From contig CM077829.1 in assembly GCA_039720395.1 (NCBI GenBank), positions 25,753,842 through 25,817,841 on the forward strand: a stretch of DNA of 64,000 bases, in the 5' to 3' direction. Made by a program: the position numbers and the translations under genes. Position 1 is the first letter of the stretch. The number at the start of each line of letters is the position of its first letter. Positions 20,203 through 30,894 of this stretch are shown here, piece after piece. The notes under the pieces were generated by a model that saw nothing but the letters and a program-made list of their open reading frames with translations, searched no databases and was not told the origin of the DNA. The DNA is from Liquidambar formosana. Its lineage: Eukaryota; Streptophyta; Magnoliopsida; Saxifragales; Altingiaceae.

Positions 20203-22013
20203 TTGCAAGAACAAGTTGAAAACTTGAATCTCAATAACAAGCAAGACTCACAAGACAAAGGCAAAGGAAAAGAAAAAGATGAAGTCATTGAAGTCAAGAA
20301 ACCGGAAGAAGAAGTAGAAATGGAAAATACTCCACTTCATCTGAATGTTACTAAGACTTGGAAATTTGTGAGGAATCATTTTAAAGATCAAATCTTAGGT
20401 AAACCCTCACGTGGGGTAAGAACTCGTTCTTCCATGAGGAATATTTGTGATCATCTTGCATTTTTATCTCAAATTGAACTTAAAAATATTAATGAGGCCG
20501 AAAATGATGAATCATGTGTACTTGCTAGGCAAGAAGAACTCAACAAATTTAAAGGGAACAAGGTTTAGACCTTGGTTCTTAGATCACATAACCGTGGTGT
20601 AATAGGAACTAAGTGGGTCTATAGGAACAAGAAAGATGAGTTGGGTATCATTGTAAAAAATAAGGCATGATTAGTTGTCCAAGGTTTCAATCAACAAAAA
20701 TGCATTAACTATGATGTAACTTATGCTTTAGTTGCTAGACCTGAAGTTATTAGGATGCTTCTTGCATTTGCATGTCATAAAGATTTCAAGTTATTTCAAA
20801 TGGATGTCAAGAGTGCTTTCTTAAATAGTTTTATTAAGGAAGAAGTATATATTGAACAACCTCCCGATTTCGAAAGTAATGAATTTCCAAACCACGTGTT
20901 TAAATTATCAAAAGCTTTATATGGTTTAAAACAAGCCCCTAGAGTTTGGTATGAGAGACTTAGTGGATTTCTAATAAAAAATGGTTTTAAAAGAGGAAAA
21001 CTTGACACCACCCTCTTTATCAAAACCATTGATAAGGACATGCTTATTATTCAAATATATGTTGATGATATTATCTTTGGTTCTACTAATGAAAGTTTAT
21101 GTGAGGATTTTGTTAAAATCATGCAAGAAGAATTTGAAATGAGCATGATGGGCGAACTTAATTTCTTCCTTGGACTACAAATCAAGCAAACAAAGGAAGG
21201 AACTTTCCTAAATCAATCCAAATATGTCAAAGATTTAATCAAGAAGTATGGATTGGAAGATAGAAGGAACTTCGCCACTCCTATGAGCACCTCCATCAAA
21301 CTTGAAAAGGATGAGAAAGGTAAATCCGTGGATCAAAAGAAATATTGAGGTATGATTGGTAGTTTACTTTATTTCACCGCTAGTAGACCGAATATCATGC
21401 ATAGTGTATGTTTATGTGCTAGATTTCAATCATATCCAAAAGAATCTCATATGCTTGTCGTTAAGCGCATTTTTCAAATATTTAAGTGGCATAATTAATC
21501 TTAGCATATATGGTATCCTAAGTTCACTTCATTTGACATGCTTAGTTACTCCGATGCAGACTTTGTCGGATGTAAAGAAGATCGCAAAAGCATAATTAGG
21601 ACTTTATCATTTTCTTAGACATTCCTTAGTTTTTTGGTTTAGCAAGAAGCAAACTTCGGTTGCTCTCTCTACAGCTGAGGCCAAATATTTAGCAGCCGGT
21701 AGTTGTTGTGTATAAGTGTTGTACATGAAACAACAACTTGAGGACTTTGGACTCCTATTATGATCATATTCCCATAAAATGTGATAATACAAGTGCAATC
21801 AATCTAACTAAGAACCCCATACAGCACTCACACACTAAACACATTGGAATTAGACATCACTTCATAAGATATCATATTCAAAGAGGTGATGTTGAGATTG
21901 ATTTCATAGGTACAAAATACCAATTGGTGGATATCTTCACAAAACCTCTTCAAGAAGATAGGTTTAATTTCATAAAACGCGAACTTGGCATATGTTTAAG
22001 TGATGATATATGA
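20203..22013 (+). pseudogene. Reverse transcriptase and RNase H of the SIRE-like element
   Basis: A Lys/Glu-rich linker (20203-20568) precedes the RT. Motifs are MDVKSAFLNSFIKEEVYIEQ, LYGLKQAPRVWYERL and IQIYVDDIIFGS, the last keeping the catalytic YVDD near 21060. The best open stretch is 20755-21348. RNase H pieces follow (STAEAKYLAAGSCC near 21685) and the end KHIGIRHHFIRYHIQRGDVE, FTKPLQEDRF to 22013. Stop codons at 20568, 20668, 21348, 21597 and 21714 make it inactive. Confidence 0.85.
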
Positions 22014-22381
22014 TAAATTGATTATTGTACTAATCTTTAGTGTTTAAATGCTTTTATTCTTGTGAATCCTTCTGTTTGATATTTTTAGACGGCTGACTTG
22101 AAAAGTCAGACGGCTGAAAGTTAGCTTTTTGGGTACCAGAATTAAGGGTTCTCTGGATTTTTAAACGACTTATTCAGCTAGCTAAAAACCTCTAAACCAA
22201 CCGAGAGTGACATTTCAGACAGCTGACGAATCTTTTAGCTGACTGAAACCATCGGGGTATTTATATCTTTTCAAGCCCTAATTTTTATTTTTCAAAACAT
22301 TCTTTCGTGGCTTTTCTTCTTCTCCTTCTTCGACGACCTCTAAACCCTAAAACCCTACTTCTCTTCCATTCACCTTCTCTT

Positions 22382-23938
22382 ATGGTGAATCTCAAGAAAA
22401 CCCAGCTCTCTAAACGTTCCCATGACAATGAAGCTGGCCCTTTTTGCCTACCCAAGAAGGTGTGCAAGACCAGCACTGTAGGGACACAACAGCCATCCGC
22501 CTTTGCCTGGAGTTTACGTCGACACCACCATTAGTTGAGAACCAACCCAAGCATCCTCCCATCCCTCGTCGCTCTCGCCAACAACCTCCACACTCATCAC
22601 AGCAGGCTCCACCTCCTCTTCTTCCGCCATAATAGCCATCTACACAACCTGGGGATCCAGACTACGACTCAGGCCATAAGCCTTCAGAGGGACATTAGCC
22701 CACTCAGCTTGTCGATCCTCCAGTTTATCTCATCCTTGAATTTGGTACGTTATTTGCTAAAAAAGTTTTTGGGAAGAAAGTTATCTACCCTAAAGTTGTT
22801 GAACCCCAATTCTTGAATGACCACCATTTCCATATTTGCTCCCTATTGAAAAATGTCAACCTTCTTGATTTTTGCACAATTTCCAAACCTTACTACAACA
22901 CCACAATTCGTCAATTTTACACTAACTTCTCTATGACTACCCTTAATCGAGCTACTTCCTATCTTAAGGGCACACACATGGTGCTTACTGACCATTTCCT
23001 CAATGACCTTTTTCATGCCCCCGAGGATGGGGCAGTGATTACTGAGACTTACTCCTTGCCACGTATCGAGGGTTTTCATCATGTCAATGCACTGAAATAA
23101 TCCTAGGTCGAGATGACATCACTGAACCTTATAAACCTCAACTCAAGGAATTAGTTTAGAATGTAATTTGCTTGCATAAACTGTTGTTCTACAACATTCT
23201 CCCATGAGGTAGTGGTAAGGATCGTGTCACTTACACCTGACATGGGTTTATTGTGGTGTATTTTGACTAGGAAACCCATTAATTTGGGTCATTTAATGTT
23301 ATATCACATGAAATCCTATGTTGAGAAAACTAAGAATGAGTCCAAAGGGGTCCAAGAAGGGAAAGTATGTGGAGGGTCGCAAGCATTTTACCTTATAGGG
23401 CTACACTGACTATATTGTTTGAGCACTATGGCATTCCTCCCACAGCTGGTGATGTTTTCTATTCCTTATTTCGTAATAAAATCAATGCACCTTTCATAGG
23501 ATGGTTGAATTATGCCTTGGTGAGTGGCGTGTGGATCAAGAAGGGCACAACACTTGAAGAAGAGGAAGAGCCTGATGATAAGGCTGAAGATTTAAGAGAT
23601 GAGCATCATGAGCCCACCCACCCACCCCCTACCTCCTACTACTGCCCCTATTGATCCTCCCATTTCTATACCTCCTTCCCTTATCTTTCCTTCTACTATC
23701 CATCCAGATTCTCTATTCCTTTAACCATCTCATACACCTTCCTTCACTTCTCATACCACTTCTTCTTCTATTCCTCCTACCATTTCTGACTTGTTCATCT
23801 CCATCTCGAACCAAATGTCTTATCTGAAAAGATATATTCATAAGAAACTTGAGGGCCTGCATGACAGAGTTGATGAGATTGAGATTACCGTAGACAAACT
23901 CCAGAAGAGCCAACAGCTACTTAATCAGAAGTTATAGC
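22382..23938 (+). pseudogene. Extra ORF in env position of the SIRE-like element
   Basis: Between RNase H and the 3' LTR lies about 1.5 kb of decayed coding sequence on the same strand. It starts MVNLKKTQLSKRSHDNE, passes a Pro/His-rich region, then IRQFYTNFSMTTLNRATSYL, VLTDHFLNDLFHAPEDGAV and IEGFHHVNALK. It ends with a coiled-coil-like segment (LHDRVDEIEITVDKLQKSQQ). The layout resembles the env-like or 'putative plant transposon protein' ORFs known downstream of pol in SIRE-type elements. This assignment rests on motif pattern only. Several stop codons and frameshifts are present. Confidence 0.5.
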
Positions 23939-24460
23939 ATCTTCCGTCTCTTGCTCCCTAATTCTTTTTTATGATGCGATAGGAGGAGAGTTAGTAAGAT
24001 GTTTCTGAGTTTTTGATGTATTTTGGTTACTCTTGATGTATTTTGTTTTGACTTTTGAGGATTTGAGTACAGTTAATTACTTTTTGGGGTCTAGTTGATG
24101 TATTTGATTCATGTAACATATACTTGATTTACTCTTTGAATTGTATGGGTAAATTTTGATAGCATATTTGATATATACATGTTTTTATTTTGATGAATTA
24201 TGGACTTGCACTATCAATTTATGGATAAATACCAATGCTCATATTTATATCCATGTGATAATTTATGTTTAAACAGCTTATGCATATTAATAGGGTGTGC
24301 CGATAGCATAATGCAAATGAGTATCTTGAATATTTATGCTAAAATTGTTAAACTTTGGTATCAAATAGGATTTAAACTTCATACATGTTGATTGAGGGAG
24401 CTTACTGCTTTATATTATGTTGTTTTCCCTATATTAAAAACATCTATGGATTGTTATCAT

Positions 24461-24475
24461 CAAAAAGAGGGAGAT
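24461..24475 (+). other. Polypurine tract of the SIRE-like element
   Basis: CAAAAAGAGGGAGAT lies immediately upstream of the 3' LTR start TGTTGGCC. Confidence 0.8.
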
Positions 24476-25802
24476 TGTTGGCCTAAATGGCCTAATTCCC
24501 ATTGACTTTTATGAGAACAATGTACTAAAGATGTTTAAGGACTAATGAGAATCTAAATGTCATTAAGACAGGTATCAAAGCCATGGATCAGAAGGCAAAG
24601 GACTCAAATGAATCATCCATGGCAAAGGAGAAGCCTATTAAAGTCAATCCAACAATCCAAGATTGACCTAATGAAGAATCAGATCAAGTTTGAGAGATTG
24701 ATAGGATTTTTATGTAAGATTGAATGTCAGTCATGCTTACTTAGGATTCAAGGACTTAAAACCTATATATAACCCCTTTTTAGTGCTCAAAATTATTCTA
24801 TCCTACTGCCCAAGTCAAGGGATTTCAATCCCAAAGACTTGGTGTTTTGGCATACTGAAACAGGACACTTTTGGAGGGCTGAAAGTAGTGTTTTAGCAGG
24901 CTGAAATGCCTCAACAGGCTGAAGTTTGGACTTAAGGAAATATCAGCTCTTTGGTATTTTCAGACGGCTCTTTGAGCTGGCTGAAAATCCATTTGAGCCG
25001 GCTGAAAGATGTGTTCAGACAGCTGAGAAGCCTAATTCAAGAATCCCCAAAAATTGACTCTTTCTGGAATTTTCAGTAGCCTTCTTCAGACGGCTGAAAA
25101 AGAAGTTTTAGACAGCTGAAAGATATTTCAGTCGGCTGAAAGACTCGGGCTAAGTCATAATAGCTAGTTTTTCAAACGGACTTTTGAAGCATTAAATGCC
25201 CACCAAACTTCCTTTCCCGACATTAATTACTACAGAACGGTCATATTGGACTCTTTGGCTATGTATACAAGCCTTAAATTCATTTATGAGTGTTGATTGA
25301 GCTAAAAACAAATTCATTGATTGCTATTCACTTTCAAACCCTAGAAATTCAAGTGAGCATTTATTGAGATATAAATCCTAGTTGAGTGAGCTTGTAAATC
25401 TGTGTTTATCTACTCTTGAGGAGAGTTTCTGTACACAAACAATCATTAAATTATCTTGTATTAAAGGTTGTGGAAACCCTAAGCTTTGATGCTCTTAAGA
25501 GGGCTTTATGCAAGTGTTTGGGAAGAATACTTGTTGCTGTGTAAAGGTCTTGTCTTCACCTTGGAAGAAGATTGAATTAGTGGATTGGAATCCTCAAGCG
25601 AGCTCTAGAGGCGAAGACGTGGGCGGGGAGCCGAACCTCATTAAAATCAGTTTGCATTTTCTCTCTCTATTTCTCCTCATTATTGCATACTTGTGATATT
25701 TATTTGTTCTTGCAATAATCTGATTTTAATTGTGTAATTAAATTTTAATTTGGCCATAAACCCTATTCACCCCCCTTCTAGGGTTATATACTTGGTATAA
25801 TA
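24476..25802 (+). mobile_element. 3' LTR of the SIRE-like element
   Basis: This LTR starts TGTTGGCCTAAATGG and ends near TTGGTATAATA (expected CA lost). Its U3 has about a dozen copies of a GGCTGAAA-containing palindromic motif (24850-25140). Its last ~177 bp match 16905-17081, and the family recurs as the antisense solo LTR at 45849-47230. Confidence 0.82.
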
Positions 25803-26529
25803 AATAGATTTTGGAAAAACTTCTTTTTCCAAAGTTGTTCGAAAAGATGTTTTCTAATGAACAATGTGACTAGTTTTCGTAAAAACCTTTTATATTTTTC
25901 ATAAAATCTTAAAATGTGTAAACTAATGGGAGGCTTAGAGTACTTTATGTGGTGGCAATAGCCCCCCTTCTAATGCTATTAGGCCCTTCTTAATAGCCCT
26001 AAAATAACTTCTCATGATGTAGCATGAAAATAGATGTGGAGTAGTGGGGTCTAATGGCACTAGTCCCAATCTATTTTCACACCACATTATGGAGGATTGT
26101 TAAGGGAAGTTCAAAAGTATTTTGCCTTTTTTTTTTATTTTATTTTATTATATTTTTTTTAATACTATTTGCATCTCAAACCATGCTTTCTCTTTCTTGG
26201 CTACTTTAGGTAGCAAAATGACATTTAACCAAAAAAAAAAAAAAAAAGCGAGCAACTATTCAATTGATTTTCCAAGCTAGGGCACTACCTATTGGTTAGC
26301 TACTTCATATTTTTTATTTATATCTTTATATTTTTAATTATTTCATGGAGAGAGAGATAAAAGAAGGGAAAAGATGAGGGAGGGAGGGAAAGTGTGAGAA
26401 AAAAATGATTAAAAATGTTTAGCTAGTGGAGAAGAACTAACCAAATATAGCTAACCAATTTAGCAATAGCTAAAATAGCTAGCCCATTTAAGAAGGAAAA
26501 AGGCAAAAAGGTTAAAATAGCCTAAGGAC
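25803..26529. other. Intergenic region with a fold-back sequence
   Basis: No gene was found. An inverted repeat at about 26020-26095 (ATGAAAATAGAT and ATCTATTTTCAC, with weaker pairing outside) looks like a small fold-back MITE. AT-rich and poly-A/T stretches lie at 26128-26160 and 26230-26247. Confidence 0.5.
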
Positions 26530-27548
26530 TGTGGAAGAATTGAATTCTCATTGATAATAGATTCTTTGATTACAATCCACCCTTGCTAGTGTTTAAATAG
26601 AAATCTAGATATAACATAATTATGGAAAGTAAGTAATCTAAACTTAATCAAATATTCACCCTCCTAATAAAATCACACCAACCCAATCTCAAAGATTAGG
26701 ATTGAGATACATCAAATCAAATCACTTTTGGTATATCTCAATTACATTATTCTTATGATTCTACTTATATTCTCCTTTACCCTCTTTCAAATTCATGGGG
26801 ATTTTAGCAAACAATCTTCATGGATTTGCCATTGAAATCTCCGCCATGTCGTTTGCTTGCATGTTTGTTTGGGGGTCTTTCCATTGTGCTAGTGAAGTTT
26901 GTTTGGATGAAAATTGAGAACGAAGATAAGCCTCATGGGCTAAAAGCAAGGAGTCTCTACAGGTCAGGGTTTCTTTGTGCCACGATGTGTCTCAACGGAC
27001 CAATAAACTTGGTCTTTTTAAAGTTCTCAAGTCTTCTTTTTCTTGTTCTTCTACTTCCTCCAAACTAACCACCAGCTAGTCTATGGTTTCGAAACTCGAT
27101 TGAATATTTGCGCAAGCCAAAATTGATGAAAAAAGATGATCATAGACATTGGAATATGGCGAGAATGCTTTTTATTTATTTATTTTATATTTATATTTTT
27201 AAATTTATTGAATAGAAAGAAAAAGAAAAGAAAGTTTAAACCGGACGGACGGCAAAGCGCCACTCGCCGGAAGCGTGGATGGTGTTGAAAAAAAACTGAG
27301 GTCTGATCGACTCGCTCTGATACCATGTGGAAGAATTGAATTCTCATTGATAATAGATTCCTTGATTACAAACCACCCTTGCTAGGGTTTAAATAGAAGT
27401 TTAGACATAACATAATTATGGAAAGGAACCTTCTAATCAAATCACACTAACCCAATCTCAAATATTGGGATTGAGATATACCAAATCAAATCACTTTTGG
27501 TATATTTCAATTACATTATTCTTATGATTCTACTTATATTCTCCTAAA
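26530..27548 (-). mobile_element. TRIM-like retrotransposon, minus strand
   Basis: Two ~225-250 bp direct repeats (26530-26778 and 27326-27548) share TGTGGAAGAATTGAATTCTC and CTTTTGGTATAT. Between them is only ~547 bp. Next to the right copy, on the minus strand, is TGGTATCAGAGC (27325-27314), a perfect match to the initiator tRNA-Met primer site. The 5-bp AGGAC flanks the whole (26525-26529 and 27549-27553). There is no gag or pol, so it depends on other elements. LTR starts on the minus strand do not read TG, which is unusual. Confidence 0.78.
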
Positions 27549-27553
27549 AGGAC

Positions 27554-30500
27554 TTAGATAGCTGGCCCTTGGAGATGCTCTAATACCAGTTAACATAAAG
27601 CTAACAAAAACTCCCAAACTTCCACTTGCAAAGTTCAAGTAGCTCTTGGATCCAATACTGAGTTCCCCAAAATTGGCACTGGTGCTGAGTTTTAATCAAA
27701 ATCATTGAATGAGTGTTTCGACGGTTTTGATTAAAACATAAAAATAAAAAATAAAAAATTTGCTATCAAAATAACCAAAATGCCCTTAACATAATATTTT
27801 AACCAAAGCCGACAAAACATTCATCTAATGGTTCAACTTCCAAAAACTCAGCACCAGCACGATACCAACTTTTAGAAACTGAAGCACTAAATCCAAACTC
27901 GTAATGAAGATAGCGGTCCAGATATTTTGCGATGATTGTTATCAAAACCCACCCACCAAGGGGCCACCCACCAAGGGGCCACCCCCTCCACCCCTCTTTC
28001 CAAGCACCATCACTGAAAAATGTGAATCAGCTAATGGTTTTGACAAGATGGTGGGGCAATCGGTGTTTGGCTATAGCTGTCTAGTTATTTTGAGATGATC
28101 GTGATTAAAAGCTACCGTCACCCCTCTTTCTTTTTTCTTTTTCATTTTTGTTTTGGGATAAGTTAGCCCAGGTGGTCTCTCTCTTTTTGTAAATGGGAAG
28201 TCAAGGATCTTAGAAAAAAAGGAAGAAGTGAAGTCGGGTAAACTTTTAAAACATCAGGGCTCGTTTGTTTTCGGGTGGCCTCATAATAAATGGTTGGGTG
28301 ATTTTTGGCCCAGCATGAATTACCCAAACCCATTGCCACCTCTAAAATTACTGAAATGGTTCATGTTTTCAAAAAAAATACAAATATTAAAAAAAAATAA
28401 ATATTAAGTTGATTCGGTTGTCTATAAAATACAGAGTGCAAATACTGAGCCAAAAATAAATAAATAAATAGACTGCAAATTTGAAATGAAGAGGGCTTAA
28501 ACCGGCTAAAGCCAAAAGGAGTTTGTAATTGGGGTTTACTATAATACTGACTTCTGATTGCAATGGTTTGTCAGTATCCTATAAAAGATTACCAACTCTA
28601 GCTTTGAAATCTCAGAAATTTAATACGGATTTTTTTAATTCCAAGTTTTAAAAATATCAAAAGATTTGATGGATCACAAAATTTGAAATCACATGATTCT
28701 GAGTTGATATAATTTGATGAACGCCATTATATTCTAATTAAATTCTTGTTGTGAGAGGCAACGCAACTTGAAAGATAAATGGTTTATTAGGTGCATCAAT
28801 TTGATCAGCAATCTTTGGCAGAGTACGTTAATCCATTATGAACACTTCATCTTCGCATATGCTTAAATTCTCCGGTCACACTTTCCCAGAGATTAATGAA
28901 GCAATACATCATATCCATGTAACATAAAAAAGGAAAAAGAGTGCCTTAAGTTTTCTGGTCTATTTTCCTGAATTTTCCTTTTTCTTTTTTGATAACTGGA
29001 GAAATCTTTTGGACAGATCCCGAACCTACATAAGACCTCACAGCCCATATAAACAAGATAAATTTAAAACCTATGAGAATCATAAAACTTATCTTAGTAA
29101 CTTGACATCATCATGAGACTGCGCACAAACATTTTTTATTTTTTTATTTTTTAAAATTTAAAACCATGGCATGAAATTTATTGTGCATGCGTATAAATAG
29201 AACTATGGCGGTGTTAGTTATGCAACAACTTTGACACCAGATTCATGCCCTATATTATATATATGTATCCATTTTTTTGGTAAAATTTACTTAAATTTTT
29301 ATACATTATTTTGTCTTTCTTCCTTAAGTAGTCGTCGGATTAATAGTTTAATACTTGCCGTGTTGAGAATTTTCTTTTTCCCATTTTTTAAATTGGACTT
29401 GGACTAGAATCTTGCAGTAGATCAGATTATGTCCGGCCATGGTCTGCAAGGTAGTAAGATTCTCAGGCCATGTGGTGCTGCTAATTTTAAGAAAGAGAGT
29501 TTTAAAATAGCCTATGCGAGCGACGGGTGTCTTCTGAGTAATCTAAGCTTATAGTTTGGATCAAAGCCTTACTAGCGGAGCGGAGTTAGGATTTAAAATT
29601 ACATTGGACTGGATAAAAATACTAATAAACACACAATAGAGATTTAAAATTACACTAGACTGGATAAAATAACCTAATAAACACACAATAGGATATCACT
29701 ATTAGCACCCTAAGACTTGCATTTTATCCCCTACTTCTTAAACTTCTTAATGTTTTATTGAAAACACAAAAAGTTTTCATGAAAAATGGCCGTGTTGAAT
29801 ACTAAAAAATATATTTTTGAATAACTTTGTAGAATTTTTTTTTTCAAAAATATGCTGTTTAATTGAACTTTTTGGCCATTTAATGAAATAAATACTCTAA
29901 ATGGTAAAAAAAAGTTCACAAAAACGAGAGATTTTATAAAAAATTTCTTTTATAAAGCTGTTGGAAATGATATTCTCTACTAGGACTCATTCCATCACAT
30001 GCTTATGCATCCTTTGATTGTTTAAAGCATTTTGGGTTCGTATTTAATTTTACATCGCAACATGGAAATATTATCTAATGTATAAAAAAGTATCAGTATG
30101 CAGTGACACATTAAAACTAAATAAGTGTGTTGATTTTTTTTAACTCTCTATTAAATGCTCTGTCAAATGACATGGCATGTTATGGTACAACCAAGTACGA
30201 ACCCAACATGTTTTAAATAATGAAAGAATTTGAAACCCCAAAAAAATTGCTAGATGAGGAGGTGGTCGGTTGTGTAAAACATTGAGCTATAGAACCAGAG
30301 GTGCCAAGAATGTGGAAAAGGATTTGGTGTTGAGTTCAAAAAACTCAACATCGTACTAGGTTTAATTCGAGCCAGTGGATGAGACTTTTGATCTTTTAAT
30401 CCGAACTGTCAAAAACCTCATCCAATGAACCCAGCACAATGTTGATAAGTGCAAAAGAACTCAATCCTTTCCCCCAGAATGTAATGAACTAAATAATTTG

Positions 30501-30620
30501 ATGGTAGGTATATGTGCAGAACTGAGCTAGAACTGAAGCTGAAATCTGGCCTATAATATTATATTATTATCCACAAACACGTTTGTAGATTTTTGGTTTT
30601 GTTGTTAATACATAGAGATG
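27554..30620. other. Intergenic, no gene recognised
   Basis: This is AT-rich sequence without a supported ORF. It contains a short duplication of CCACCCACCAAGGGG (27948-27980) and a ~58-bp tandem duplication (29588-29692). Confidence 0.55.
29588..29692 (+). repeat. ~55-58 bp tandem duplication
   Basis: Two copies of a unit with ATTTAAAATTACA, GACTGGATAAAA and AATAAACACACAATAG lie head to tail, with a few mismatches. Confidence 0.8.
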
Positions 30621-30704
30621 ATTTTATTTGTTGACCAAGGCTTTATATGTGCAGCTAATTGACGGGCCACCTCATTTCCCTCTTCTTCATTTTACCTTTT
30701 TGTC

Positions 30705-30707
<3 letters not shown>

Positions 30708-30744
<37 letters not shown>
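30708..30744 (+). repeat. (GA)n microsatellite
   Basis: GA run upstream of the tRNA-Gly gene. A (GT)n(GA)n run holds the same relative place beside the tRNA pseudogene near 43937. Confidence 0.9.
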
Positions 30745-30746
<2 letters not shown>

Positions 30747-30822
30747 CCATGTACGTACAAATACGTTTACCATTTGCGGAAAGATAGCGAGCTCCAAAAA
30801 GGGTAAAAATGGCTTCAGCAGT

Positions 30823-30894
30823 TGCGTTTGCCGGGAGTCGAACCCGGGTCTATTGCTTGGAAGGCAATTATCCTAACCGTTGGACTACAAACGC
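30823..30894 (-). tRNA. tRNA-Gly (anticodon UCC)
   Basis: A 72-nt sequence on the minus strand begins GCGTTTGTAGTCCAACGG. Its anticodon loop is CTTCCAA, its T arm GGGTTCGACTCCC, and the acceptor stem GCGTTTG pairs with CAAACGC followed by discriminator A. A box (TAGTCCAACGG) and B box (GGTTCGACTCC) are intact. It decodes GGA codons. There is no intron, and CCA is not encoded, as expected for a nuclear gene. Confidence 0.95.

Noticed and set aside
26820..27068. 82-codon hydrophobic frame inside the TRIM-like element
   Set aside because: It runs opposite to the element and has no domain. TRIM elements do not code.
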